Numbered from the stretch's first letter, positions 53,210 to 62,297 are shown. The stretch: DNA of 64,000 bases from Geomobilibacter sp964432205 (GCA_964432205.1 CAYSMK010000007.1:111676-175675); one strand, 5' to 3'. Notes: generated by a model from the letters alone, not told the origin. Program-made: numbers and translations.

Positions 53210-54263
53210 GATCGAATTAAGCGTACACGACCTGCACGTCACCCTCGGCAAGAACCATATCCTCAAGGGGGTCAGCCTGGACGTGAACAAGGGGGAGATC
53301 GTGGCCCTGCTGGGGCCCTCGGGGAGCGGCAAGACCACCCTGCTCCGTTCCATCGCCGGGCTGGAACTACCGAGCCACGGCTCCATCCGCATCGGCGAGC
53401 AGACGGTTTTCGCTGCTGCCCGGAATATCGAGGTCCCGGTGGAGAAGCGCTGCCTCGGCTTCGTCTTCCAATCCTACGCCCTCTGGCCCCACCGGACCGT
53501 CTACGAGAACGTCGCCTACGGCCTCAAGCTGCGCAAGGTCCCGGATGGAGAGATCCGGGACCGGGTCCACGAGGTGCTGGTCAGCCTCGGGCTCGGCGAT
53601 CTGGGCGAACGCCATCCGCACCAGCTCTCCGGCGGCCAGCAGCAGCGCGTCGCCCTGGCCCGCTCCCTGGTCTACAAGCCGGAGGTGATCCTCCTGGACG
53701 AACCGCTCTCCAACCTGGATGCCAAGCTCCGGGAAGAGGCCCGCATCTGGCTGCGCCAGTTGATCATCGACCTCAACCTGTCGGCGGTCTGCGTGACGCA
53801 TGATCAGGCCGAGGCGATGGCCATGGCCGACAAGGTCGTGCTCCTGAAGGACGGGGTGATCGAACAGGCCGGCACCCCCCAGGAGATGTACGGGGAACCG
53901 AAATCACTGTTCGTGGCCGAGTTCATGGGTGCCAACAACACCCTGAGCGGCTTGGTGACCGACCTGGACGGGGATTCGGCCCGCATCGAGGGGAACGGCT
54001 GGTCGCTCCGGGGGAGGCTCCGCTCGCCGCTCAAGGCCGGGGACCGGGCAACCGCGGTCGTGCGCCTGGAAAAGATCAAACTGACCCAGACGCCGAAGGA
54101 AAACTCCCTGCGCCTGCCGCTCACCGCCTCGGTCTACCTGGGGAATGCCTGGGAGTATGTCTTCGGCCTGGGGGGGGCGACGGTCCGCGGGTACGGCAAC
54201 GAGTTCATGCACCCGGGAGAGCAGTTGGTGGATATCCCGGCCGAACACCTCTGGCTGTTCTGA
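53202..54263 (+). CDS. ABC importer ATPase (FbpC/PotA type)
   Basis: The 353-residue ATPase has Walker A GPSGSGKTT (38-46), Q-loop FVFQSYALWPH, signature LSGGQQQRVALARSL, Walker B VILLDEPLSNLD and switch VTHDQAEAMAMAD. A C-terminal TOBE-type domain (about 240-353) follows. It energises the permease encoded just upstream. It ends the operon; an intrinsic terminator follows at 54351. The order SBP-permease-ATPase matches Fbp ferric importers. Confidence 0.95.
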   Translation: MTEIELSVHDLHVTLGKNHILKGVSLDVNKGEIVALLGPSGSGKTTLLRSIAGLELPSHGSIRIGEQTVFAAARNIEVPVEKRCLGFVFQSYALWPHRTVYENVAYGLKLRKVPDGEIRDRVHEVLVSLGLGDLGERHPHQLSGGQQQRVALARSLVYKPEVILLDEPLSNLDAKLREEARIWLRQLIIDLNLSAVCVTHDQAEAMAMADKVVLLKDGVIEQAGTPQEMYGEPKSLFVAEFMGANNTLSGLVTDLDGDSARIEGNGWSLRGRLRSPLKAGDRATAVVRLEKIKLTQTPKENSLRLPLTASVYLGNAWEYVFGLGGATVRGYGNEFMHPGEQLVDIPAEHLWLF

Positions 54264-54350
54264 ACCATGGGCACCATCACACCATGTACCCGAACGGTCG
54301 CGGTATCGAACGAATGCCGCGCCTTTCATCAGGCAGTGCCTCCTTTAATC

Positions 54351-54376
54351 GGGGGCGCCACCCGCCCCCTCTTTTT
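54351..54376 (+). terminator. Intrinsic terminator of the ABC operon
   Basis: The stem GGGGGCG/CGCCCCC (54351-54357, 54363-54369) with a 5-base loop is followed by TCTTTTTC. Confidence 0.88.
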
Positions 54377-54497
54377 CAGGAGTGACAATATGGAATCCAC
54401 GTCAAAGGAGGAATGACTCGGAAACGGATGGAACGGGCAAAAGGATGCAGATACAGCAATCGGCTGAAGAATCACATTTATGCGAGGAGGTAATTGT

Positions 54498-55949
54498 ATG
54501 AAGCAAAGAAGCTTGAAACTGGCGGCCCTTACCCTGGCAGCGGCGGGATGCATGAGCACGTCGGCGTTTGCCATCGAGCATGAGTTCCACGGACTGCTCC
54601 GGATCAAGGGGGACTTCACCAACTTCGACCAGGCCGGCGGCAACGACGCCTCGAAGGGCTCTCTCTCCAAGAGCAATCTGGCCAGGACCTTCTTTTACAC
54701 GGAGCAGCGGGCCAGGCTCCTCTACTTGGCCAGGCTGATCGACGACGTGAAGCTGGTGACCCAGTTCGAGATCGACTCCCGCTGGGGGGACACCTCGCAG
54801 AACAATAACCGGGGCCAGGGTGGCGCCATGGAGACCGACCAGGTAAACTTGGAGACCAAGAACGTCTACATGGAGTTCAAGGTCCCCTACCTCCCCACCA
54901 CCGCCAAGGCAGGACTCCAGCCCTTTGACGACGCCTACAAGGGAATCTTCCTCTCCTCCGACATAGCCGGCGTCACGACCACCACCCGGTTGGACAAGTT
55001 GACCGTGAACGCAGGCTGGCTGCGGGGCTACGACAACAAGAACTTCAAGGGAAGCACCGATCTTGACGGCAGCGGTACCGGCGTCCCCGGCAACAACGGC
55101 AAACAGGACGGCAACGCCGCCAACCTTCCCGGTCGCTACTCTCTCGACCTGGGAATCCTGGAGGCAAAGTACGCGGTAAGCAAGGGGCTGGCCGTCGGCG
55201 GCTCCTACTACCTGACCTACGACAACCTGTCAGGCGGCTACAATGTCCTGAACACCCTTGGCCTCAACGCGGCGGCAACCTTCGGCCCGGCAGCGGTGGA
55301 CGGCTTCATGCTCGTCCAGTTCGGCGACAACCCGACCAACAACTACGGCCGGGCCGGCGCCAAGGTGGCAGCCTTTGCCGCCAACCTGGGTGGCAAGGTC
55401 AAGGCCGGTCCCGGCACGGCGCGGGCAAACCTCCTCTACGCCTCCGGCGACGACGGCAAGGGTAACGTGTCAGCCTTCCAGGGGGTCAACCAGCTGGGTG
55501 ACGGCAGCGCCACCTCCACCTTCTCCGCCGCCAAGATGACCATGCTGATCGCCAACACCAAGTATGCGGCCAATACCGACCGGGCTCTCATCAGCACCGT
55601 ATCCAACAACGATATGGGTGTCATGGGCGCATTCTTCGGCTACGATCTGGCCAAGGACAAGCTCTTCGGCTCCGCCAACCTCGGCTTTGCCGCCGCGGCC
55701 AGGGAGAACCAGACCTTCAAGCCGAAGAACCTGAAGGACGCCAACGCATACGCCAACAGCAACTACATCGGCACCGAGGTCAACGCCGAGGTCGGCTACA
55801 AGATCTCCGAGAACCTGACCGCCAGCTTCGTTGGTGGGTACGTCTTCCTGGGCGACTACTACAAGGACACGGCCAAGTTGCCGGACAACAGCATCAAGAC
55901 GCCGGACAACCCGTGGAAGACCCAGGTTGTGCTCAACCTGACCTTCTAG
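54498..55949 (+). CDS. Outer-membrane porin, OmpJ-like
   Basis: ATG 54498 has GAGGAGG upstream. The 483-residue protein has a signal peptide (to AFAIE) and a long beta-barrel with many amphipathic strands (for example DVKLVTQFEIDSRWGD), Gly/Asn-rich loops and a terminal VVLNLTF with C-terminal Phe. The pattern resembles Geobacter OmpJ-type porins, which pass ions or small solutes and help keep periplasmic cytochromes in place. It follows the ABC operon after a terminator and may bring substrate to it, which is inference. Length and strand count fit a 16-18-stranded barrel. Confidence 0.88.
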   Translation: MKQRSLKLAALTLAAAGCMSTSAFAIEHEFHGLLRIKGDFTNFDQAGGNDASKGSLSKSNLARTFFYTEQRARLLYLARLIDDVKLVTQFEIDSRWGDTSQNNNRGQGGAMETDQVNLETKNVYMEFKVPYLPTTAKAGLQPFDDAYKGIFLSSDIAGVTTTTRLDKLTVNAGWLRGYDNKNFKGSTDLDGSGTGVPGNNGKQDGNAANLPGRYSLDLGILEAKYAVSKGLAVGGSYYLTYDNLSGGYNVLNTLGLNAAATFGPAAVDGFMLVQFGDNPTNNYGRAGAKVAAFAANLGGKVKAGPGTARANLLYASGDDGKGNVSAFQGVNQLGDGSATSTFSAAKMTMLIANTKYAANTDRALISTVSNNDMGVMGAFFGYDLAKDKLFGSANLGFAAAARENQTFKPKNLKDANAYANSNYIGTEVNAEVGYKISENLTASFVGGYVFLGDYYKDTAKLPDNSIKTPDNPWKTQVVLNLTF

Positions 55950-56062
55950 CCGGTTCTCTGCAACTGGGAACAGCGAGGCTGCAGGCCCTGCTATGACATG
56001 ACCTGAGCGGTATGCCATAGTCTTTGCACCCCGCAGCCACGCCAACAAGAGGAGTCACCACC

Positions 56063-57562
56063 ATGCGTTCGAGAGCCATCCTCACCGCCTCCCTGCTCCT
56101 GGCCCTGACGGCCCCCGGGTTCGCCTCGGCCGGACTGCTCAAGGCCTATGTCACCGAGTTTGCCGTCACCGGCCCTGCCAACAAGGAGGAGCTCAAAACC
56201 GCGCTGCAGGGACTCCTAGCATCCCGGCTGAACCCGGACCAGGTGCAGTTGGTGGACGACCGGGCCGATGCCGACCTGGTGCTTTCCGGCAGCTATGCCC
56301 GGTTCGGCGGGATGTTCAGCATCGATCTCCTCCTGAGGGGCAGGGACGGCAAGACGATGCGGAAGATCTTCGAGCAGGGGGAGGGGGACAACGACCTCAT
56401 CCCTGCCCTGGGCCGCCTCTCCCGCAAGATCGATACCGAGCTTGCAAAAACGAAGCCCACCGCATCAACAACTCCCCTGCCCTCCGCTCCCCCTCCGACA
56501 GCCGTGACGGTTCCCGCCGCGCCGGCCGTCTCCAGGGCGGAGAATTTCCGGATCATGCCTGAAGCCGAGGCCAAGGACGTTCCGGCAGGCTGGACGAGCC
56601 CCCCGCTGGAGGGGGTCTTTGTCGGCATGGCCGTGGGGCGCAGGCTGCCCTCCGGCGATCGGGAGATCTTCCTGGCCGGCGAACGGACGGTACGCTTCTA
56701 CCATCAGGGTGCCGAAATGAAGCAGGTTGCAGCCGTGGAACTGGAGGCTCCGGCAAAGGTCCTCGGCATCGACACCGCCGACCTGGACGGCGACGGGGTC
56801 CCCGAACTGTATGTCACCGTCATGGACCGGGAAACTCTTTCCTCCCGCGTCTATCTCCCCCGGGAGGGGAAGCTGGAAAAACTAGCCGACAACCTGCCGT
56901 ACTTCTTCCGCGGCATGGAGCAGGGGAATGATCGCAAGACGATTTTCGTCCAGGGGCTGGGGATGGGGGGCGAGTTCTACGGCGATGTCGCGGAACTGGT
57001 CAGGACCGGGTCGACGTTCGAGACCCGGAACCCGCAGAAGCTCCCCCGCTTCGGCAATCTCTACAACTTCAACGTGCTGACCGATGCGGCAGGGAAGCGC
57101 TGCTATGTGCTCCTGAACGCGGACGGCTACCTGGTCGTCACGTCCCGGGACGGAAAGCACCTCTGGCAGAGCAGCGACAAGTTCGGCGGTACCGAACGGC
57201 ACTACAAACGGGAAACCCTAGAAGAGAAGCGATACAGTACGGACCAGTACCGCTGGTTCTATCTGGAGCAGCGATTGACCGTGACCCCGGAGGGTGAACT
57301 CCTCATTCCAAGAAACGACGGCATCTTCGTCGTCGGCAACCTCCGCGCCTACAAGAAGCATGCGCTGTACGCCCTTCGCTGGACCGGGGCGATCCTCGAA
57401 GAGCGGTGGCACACCAGGGAAAGCCCGACCTATCTGGCGGACTACGCCTACGACCCTGGAACTAGAGAGTTGATCCAGCTGGAAATAACCCAGAAAGAGA
57501 GCCTGCTCGGCAAGGGACAGTCGGTCATCTCGGTGCACACCATCGAGCATGGCGCGCGCTGA
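56063..57562 (+). CDS. Exported VCBS/FG-GAP-like protein
   Basis: The start at 56063 has GAGGAG 9 bases upstream. The 499-residue protein has a signal peptide (to FASAG), an N-terminal region (about 25-140) that looks like a lipoprotein/GNA1162- or CsgG-type nucleotide-free domain (LVDDRADADLVLSGSYAR), a Thr/Pro/Ala linker, and a beta-propeller-like C-terminal half. The latter has a calcium-type DLDGDGVPELYVT motif. It is likely periplasmic or outer-membrane-associated. The function is unknown. A small coiled-coil gene follows 60 bases later and probably shares the transcript. Confidence 0.85.
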   Translation: MRSRAILTASLLLALTAPGFASAGLLKAYVTEFAVTGPANKEELKTALQGLLASRLNPDQVQLVDDRADADLVLSGSYARFGGMFSIDLLLRGRDGKTMRKIFEQGEGDNDLIPALGRLSRKIDTELAKTKPTASTTPLPSAPPPTAVTVPAAPAVSRAENFRIMPEAEAKDVPAGWTSPPLEGVFVGMAVGRRLPSGDREIFLAGERTVRFYHQGAEMKQVAAVELEAPAKVLGIDTADLDGDGVPELYVTVMDRETLSSRVYLPREGKLEKLADNLPYFFRGMEQGNDRKTIFVQGLGMGGEFYGDVAELVRTGSTFETRNPQKLPRFGNLYNFNVLTDAAGKRCYVLLNADGYLVVTSRDGKHLWQSSDKFGGTERHYKRETLEEKRYSTDQYRWFYLEQRLTVTPEGELLIPRNDGIFVVGNLRAYKKHALYALRWTGAILEERWHTRESPTYLADYAYDPGTRELIQLEITQKESLLGKGQSVISVHTIEHGAR

Positions 57563-57622
57563 CCGTCCGACCGGCATCCCATCGCACCTTTAACCTTTAA
57601 CCTATTCAATTTTGGAGGACCT

Positions 57623-57898
57623 ATGAAAAAGACCGCCCTGATGCTCCTCGCAGCGTTCATGATGTCCGCAGCCGTCCCGGCCATGGCCCAGATGACCAAG
57701 GAAGAGAAGGACATGTGCCTTCTCGCGACCAAGAACTGCCTGAACCAGGCAGACTCCCTGCAGCAGCGGATCAAGAGGATACAGGGGGAGATCAAGAAGG
57801 GGAAGAAGGTCTACTCGGCCGAGGAGTTGAAAAACCTCGAGCAGAAGCTCCAGGAAGCGAATGACATCCTGAAAAAGATCGAAAAGGACACAAATTAA
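57623..57898 (+). CDS. Small exported coiled-coil protein
   Basis: A strong ribosome site (GGAGG) lies 4 bases before the ATG. The 91-residue protein has a signal peptide (to AMAQ) and a charged, almost wholly helical mature part with heptad-like Leu/Ile spacing. Two Cys (CLLATKNC) could form a disulphide. It should be periplasmic. The family is unrecognised. A clear terminator follows. Confidence 0.87.
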   Translation: MKKTALMLLAAFMMSAAVPAMAQMTKEEKDMCLLATKNCLNQADSLQQRIKRIQGEIKKGKKVYSAEELKNLEQKLQEANDILKKIEKDTN

Positions 57899-57928
57899 GT
57901 TCGAACTCGAATCGATACGACATCGAAG

Positions 57929-57956
57929 GGGAGAGGCAACTCTCCCCCTCTTTTAT
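57929..57956 (+). terminator. Intrinsic terminator after the coiled-coil gene
   Basis: The stem GGGGAGAG/CTCTCCCC with a GCAA tetraloop (57929-57948) is followed by CTCTTTTA. Confidence 0.92.
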
Positions 57957-57981
57957 GCTGTAAACGGCTTTGGGTCCACTA

Positions 57982-58065
57982 ACGACACGAAACCACACGA
58001 AAAATTAAGCCTTGCAGCAGATCAGAAATCCACTGATTTAGTTCATGTTTTTCGTGTGTTTCGTG
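57982..58065. repeat. Inverted CACGAAA-type repeat
   Basis: The left arm (ACACGAAACCACACGAAAAA, about 57984-58004) and the right arm (TTTTTCGTGTGTTTCGTGG, about 58047-58065) are near-reverse complements with small differences. The spacer is about 43 bases and holds its own small hairpin (ATCAG...CTGAT). The element lies between the coiled-coil gene terminator and the kinase gene. Confidence 0.85.
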
Positions 58066-58167
58066 GACAACTGCTCTTTCTGGATGTACCCGCAAACTGT
58101 CATTCGACACGGTACCGGAAAGTACTGTACACTCTGTCCTGACAGATAGAGGGAAGGACGGGAGCTC

Positions 58168-59907
58168 ATGATGTGGCGACACATTTTCAAGCATAGCGGA
58201 CAGTTCTCACCGGGAGCCACCCTCCTGCTCTGCCTCGCCCTCCTCGTTCTGGTTGCGGCCCCGGCCTCTGCCGAAAAGCGGGACACCATTCTCGTCGGCG
58301 GCAACAGCGACTACCCCCCCTATGAACTGGTCGACAAGAACGGGCAGCCGGCCGGCTTCACGGTCGATCTCCTGAGGGCCATCGCCGAAGTCATGGGGAT
58401 GAGGGTGGATATCACCCTGGGCGAATGGGCCAAGCGGCACGACGACCTGAAAACCGGCCGGATCGACATGACCCTGGGGATGAACAACTCGGAAGAACGT
58501 GACAAGATGTTCGATTTCACCTCCCCGCATACGATCGTTCAGCAGGCGATCTTCGCCCGTCGGGGGGAGCCGGGCGTCAAGTCACTGGAGGGATTGCGCG
58601 GGAAGAAGGTGATCCTCCACAAGAACGGCATCATGCACGAGCGGCTCAGGAAGCTCGGCTTCGAAAAGGACCTGATCTATTCGGAAACGCCGGCCGGCAC
58701 GCTCCGTCTGCTCGCCTCCGGCGAGGGAGATTATGCACTGGTAGCCCTCCTCCCGGGGATGTACATCATCCGGGAGAACAAGCTTACCAACCTGGTGCCG
58801 GTGGCCAGAAACGTCGCCTCCTTCAGGTTCTCCTTCGCGGTGCGGGAAGGCGACTCGGAGCTCCGTTCCCAACTGAACGAAGGGCTGGCCATCCTGAAGA
58901 AGACCGGTCAGTACCAGGTGATCTACGACAAGTGGCTCGGGGTGCTCGAACCGCACAGGCTGTCGTGGGAAAAGGCCCTGGAGTATGGCGCCATGGTGCT
59001 CGTCCCGTTGATGCTCCTTTTGACCGGCACGTTCGTCTGGTCGCGCACCCTGCAGAAACGGGTCGCCCAGCGGACCGAGGAACTGGCCAGAGAGGTGACG
59101 GAGAAGAACCTTGCCCTGGACGAACTCAGACTCCACCAGGACAAGCTGATCCAGGCCGACAAGATGGCTTCCCTCGGCATCCTGGTCTCCGGGGTCGCCC
59201 ACGAGATCAACAACCCCACCGGACTCATCCTCCTGAACATACCGACGGTAAAGGAAGCACTGGAGGACGGGAAAAAGATACTCGAAGAGCATTACCGGAC
59301 CCACGGAGACTTCACGTTCGGCGGCCTCCCCTACTCGCGGATGCGGGAAAACCTCCCGGAGATGCTGCTGCAGATGCAGGACGGGGCGAAGAAGATCAAG
59401 AACATCGTCGACGACCTGAAGGATTTTGCCCGCGTCGAGCGGACCGGGGACCAGTCGCCGTTCGACCTGAACGAGGTGGTGCAGGCGGCCATGAGGCTGA
59501 GCAATGCCACCATCCGGGGCGCGACGAACCAGTTCGTCTTCACCCGGGAGGGGACGCTCCCCAAGGTGCTGGGAAATGCCCAGCGGATCGAACAGGTCGT
59601 GGTCAACCTCATCATCAATGCCTGCCAGGCCCTGCAAAGCAAGGAGCGTGGCATCCTCGTAACCACCCGCCCGGACCCGCAGGCAGGAACGGTCGTTCTG
59701 CAGATCAGGGACGAAGGGGTCGGCATTCCGCTGGAACACCTGACCCACCTGACCGACCCGTTCTTCACTACCAAGCGGGAGGCGGGCGGGACCGGCCTCG
59801 GCCTCTCGGTCTCCTCAGCCATCGTCAAGGAGCATGGCGGTGCCCTCGAATTCGCGTCAATGCCCGGAGAGGGGACGACCGTCACCCTCACCCTGCCGGC
59901 AATATAG
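58168..59907 (+). CDS. Sensor histidine kinase with periplasmic solute-binding domain
   Basis: GGGAG precedes two tandem ATG codons (58168 and 58171); the second is better spaced. The 579 residues comprise a signal anchor, a periplasmic SBP_bac_3 domain (about 37-270: YPPYELVDKNGQPAGFTVDL), a membrane helix (about 273-292), a HisKA domain with His345 in GVAHEINNP and an HATPase domain (about 440-577: NLIINACQAL, DEGVGI, GGTGLGLSVSSAIV). The ligand of the SBP_bac_3 domain is likely an amino acid or similar small molecule. It is probably paired with the sigma-54 regulator 10 bases downstream, which is frameshifted. Confidence 0.93.
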   Translation: MMWRHIFKHSGQFSPGATLLLCLALLVLVAAPASAEKRDTILVGGNSDYPPYELVDKNGQPAGFTVDLLRAIAEVMGMRVDITLGEWAKRHDDLKTGRIDMTLGMNNSEERDKMFDFTSPHTIVQQAIFARRGEPGVKSLEGLRGKKVILHKNGIMHERLRKLGFEKDLIYSETPAGTLRLLASGEGDYALVALLPGMYIIRENKLTNLVPVARNVASFRFSFAVREGDSELRSQLNEGLAILKKTGQYQVIYDKWLGVLEPHRLSWEKALEYGAMVLVPLMLLLTGTFVWSRTLQKRVAQRTEELAREVTEKNLALDELRLHQDKLIQADKMASLGILVSGVAHEINNPTGLILLNIPTVKEALEDGKKILEEHYRTHGDFTFGGLPYSRMRENLPEMLLQMQDGAKKIKNIVDDLKDFARVERTGDQSPFDLNEVVQAAMRLSNATIRGATNQFVFTREGTLPKVLGNAQRIEQVVVNLIINACQALQSKERGILVTTRPDPQAGTVVLQIRDEGVGIPLEHLTHLTDPFFTTKREAGGTGLGLSVSSAIVKEHGGALEFASMPGEGTTVTLTLPAI

Positions 59908-59917
59908 GAGCATTTCA

Positions 59918-61335
59918 GTGATAGAGAAAAAGTACCCGGAATTCGGCATACTGCTGGTGGATGACGAACCGGCATGGCTCCTCTCCCTGACCGTGACCCT
60001 GGAGCGCTGCGCCGGCATCACCAATGTCGTCACCTGTCAGGACAGCAGGAGGGCGCTGGATATGGTCAGGGAGCAGGGGATCGGCCTCGTCCTGCTCGAC
60101 CTGGTCATGCCCCAACTGGGGGGTGAGGAGTTCCTGGAGCTGGTGAGGGAGCAGTATCCCGAGGTGGCGACCATCGTCATCAGCGGCATGAACCAGCTGG
60201 AGACCGCGGTCAGGTGCGTGAAACTGGGGGCTTTCGACTACTTCGTCAAGACCGACGAGGAAGACCGGCTGATCAACGGTGTCATGCGGGCCGTCAGGAT
60301 GATCGAACTGGAGCGGGAAAACCGCAAGATGTCCCGCTCGCTGCTCTCCCCCGGTGGACTGCGGCACCCGGAGGCGTTCAGCGGCATCGTCACCGCGGAC
60401 CGGGCCATGCTCGGCGTTTTCGCCTATCTCGAAGCGATCGCCCAGAGCCCTCAGCCGATCCTGGTGACTGGCGAAAGCGGTGTCGGCAAGGAGCAGATCG
60501 CTCAGGTAGCGCACACGCTGAGCGGCCGCCAGGGGCCGATCGTGGCGGTAAACGTGGCCGGGCTGGACGATCTGCTCTTCGCGGACACGCTCTTCGGCCA
60601 CGTCCGGGGTGCCTTCTCCGGCGCCGAACAGGCGCGGCGCGGCATGATCGAGGAGGCCGCCGACGGCACGCTCTTTCTCGACGAGATCGGCGACCTGAGC
60701 ATTCCCTCCCAGGTGAAACTCCTCCGCCTGCTCCAGGAAGGGGAGTACTTCCCCCTCGGCAGCGACCGGCCGAAGAGGATCACCTCACGGGTCATCGTCG
60801 CCACCCACCAGAACCTGACCGCCAAGCTGGAGGCGGGGACGTTCCGTCGGGACCTCTACTACCGCCTTTGCACGCACCTTGTCCGCATCCCCCCCTCAGG
60901 GAACGGAAGGGAGACATCCCGCTCTTGCTCGATCATTTCCTTGAAGAGGCGGCCAGGGCACTCGGCAAGAGGAAACCGACCACGCCGAAGGAGCTGGCGC
61001 AGCTCCTGGCCAACTACGGTTTTCCGGGGAACGTCAGGGAGCTGAAGGCGATGGTGTACGATGCCGTCAGCATCCATCGGGAGCGGATCATCTCCATGGA
61101 GTCGTTTCTCAAGGTGATCGGCAGGCAGGATGAACAGAAAGTGAAGGTCACCGCACCGGCAGCCGATCGCAACTTCTTCGCCGGGACCGAGTCACTCCCC
61201 ACCTTCGGCGAAGCGGCCGAAATGCTCGTCGAAGAGGCCATGGCCCGCTCCCACGGCAACCAGAGCATGGCGGCCCGGCTCCTGGGAATCACCCAGTCGG
61301 CGCTCTGCAAGAGGCTGAAGAGGGCGAAAACATGA
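59918..61335 (+). pseudogene. Sigma-54 response regulator interrupted by a frameshift in a C7 tract
   Basis: A GTG start at 59918 has AGGAG 7 bases upstream, 10 bases after the kinase stop. The first frame encodes a receiver (Asp61 in LVLLDLVMP, phospho-site intact) and most of the AAA+ domain (GESGVGKE; GAFSGA, a variant of GAFTGA). At the run of seven C at 60889-60895 it shifts: the original frame then reads HLVRIPPSGNGRETS and ends at 61045. The normal family text PLRERKGDIPLLLDHFLEEA continues in another frame to 61335, with a Fis-type helix-turn-helix (NQSMAARLLGITQSALCKRL). One more C would restore the protein (about 472 residues). It may be a sequencing error, a real mutation or a phase-variable switch. 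Confidence 0.85.
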
Positions 61336-61390
61336 CTCCCCTTCCGCCTCAGAGAGCAACTGACACAAATTCTGCGGAACAGCTAATGTT

Positions 61391-61462
61391 CAAATGTCAA
61401 AATTGACACTTGAGGGTTCCCTGAAACGCGGGGAAAATATTTGTGGATACAATGTATATACA
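61391..61462. promoter_or_regulatory. Palindromes upstream of mazEF, likely autoregulatory operator
   Basis: A 22-base imperfect palindrome centred on TGTCAAAATTGACA (61391-61412) and a perfect TGTATATACA (61453-61462) lie 62-130 bases before mazE. The second resembles the alternating palindrome bound by MazE/MazEF in E. coli. The -10-like TACAAT (61448) overlaps it. Confidence 0.55.
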
Positions 61463-61523
61463 GTGGTACGCTTTCGACAATAAGCAAACCAGTTCCGCAG
61501 AAGGCAGAAAAAAGGGGGTCCGA

Positions 61524-61766
61524 ATGCTGGCAAAAGCGCAGAAATGGGGCAACAGTCTTGCCGTGCGCCTTCCGAAAGCCGTAGCCGAGGAATGCGGCAT
61601 CGAAGCTGACTCGCCTGTCGAGATCGTTCGCGAAGGCAACCTCATCATCATCAAGCCGGTCCGGAAGAAGGGGTATTCTCTCGACGCCCTGCTTGCGGGG
61701 GTCACGAAGGATAATGTCCATACCGAGGTTCCCACCGGCAAGCCGGCAGGAAAGGAGAGCTGGTGA
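61524..61766 (+). CDS. mazE: MazE-type antitoxin
   Basis: ATG 61524 with GGGGG upstream gives 80 residues. An AbrB/SpoVT-type swapped-hairpin DNA-binding domain (QKWGNSLAVRLPKA, then EIVREGNLIIIKPVRKKGYS) is followed by a flexible tail that ends TGKPAGKESW, close to E. coli MazE. MazE binds and blocks the MazF RNase and represses the operon. Its stop overlaps the mazF GTG start (GTGA), so toxin translation is coupled. The frame extends upstream to 61443 without a ribosome site. Confidence 0.93.
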   Translation: MLAKAQKWGNSLAVRLPKAVAEECGIEADSPVEIVREGNLIIIKPVRKKGYSLDALLAGVTKDNVHTEVPTGKPAGKESW

Positions 61767-62107
61767 AGAAGAGCGGTTATGTCCCGGAGAGGGGAGATGT
61801 GGTCTGGCTCGATTTCGACCCGCAGGCAGGTCACGAGCAGTCGGGCCGCCGGCCGGCGTTCGTGCTGTCACCGGCGACTTATAACGGGAAGACCGGCCTG
61901 ATGCTCTGCTGCCCGATCACGACCCAGGTGAAGGGTTATCCCTTCGAGGTCGTCATCGAAGGGACCACAAAGGTCCGGGGGGTAATTCTCGCCGATCAGG
62001 TGAAGAGCTTGGACTGGCAGGTGAGAAAGGCGGAGAAGAAGGGGAAGGTTGCGAAGCCAGTGCTGGAAGAGGTGGTGGAAAAGATCAGGGCGATTCTGGA
62101 GGGGTAA
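61763..62107 (+). CDS. mazF: MazF endoribonuclease toxin
   Basis: The GTG start overlaps the mazE stop; AAGGAG lies upstream. The 114-residue protein is a close MazF: YVPERGDVVWLDFDPQAGHEQ, RPAFVLSPATYNGKTGLMLC, TTQVKGYPFEV, ADQVKSLDW. The conserved Arg and Thr of the RNase site (GRRPAF, PITTQ) are present. MazF cuts single-stranded RNA at short sequence motifs and stops growth when MazE is degraded. The module looks complete and active. Confidence 0.95.
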   Translation: MKKSGYVPERGDVVWLDFDPQAGHEQSGRRPAFVLSPATYNGKTGLMLCCPITTQVKGYPFEVVIEGTTKVRGVILADQVKSLDWQVRKAEKKGKVAKPVLEEVVEKIRAILEG

Positions 62108-62247
62108 AATCCCCCACCCCCCAAAAGGCCTTCAGGCTGGAGTTAACGGATAGTCAACAAGTCGGACTTTGGAATTACAAGACTGATACTTTATGTATAT
62201 TTGTTATATATTCCGGGGAGTTAATATTGCCTCTCGCCCATATATAA

Positions 62248-62297
62248 CGTTGCTTGCTAATCAACTATTTCCTAAATTAGCTAAATAGCAAGCAACG
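62248..62297. repeat. Perfect 12-base inverted repeat around an AT-rich loop
   Basis: CGTTGCTTGCTA (62248-62259) and TAGCAAGCAACG (62286-62297) are exact reverse complements. The 26-base loop is AT-rich with further internal pairing. The element lies between mazF and the first of two similar terminators and is AT-rich unlike the host. Confidence 0.9.

Noticed and set aside
57899..57925. tRNA T-arm-like sequence (gttcgaactcgaatc)
   Set aside because: No acceptor stem or anticodon arm fits around it.
62248..62297. attC-type integron recombination site
   Set aside because: The ends do not carry the RYYYAAC and GTTRRRY core motifs and no integrase is present; kept only as an inverted repeat.
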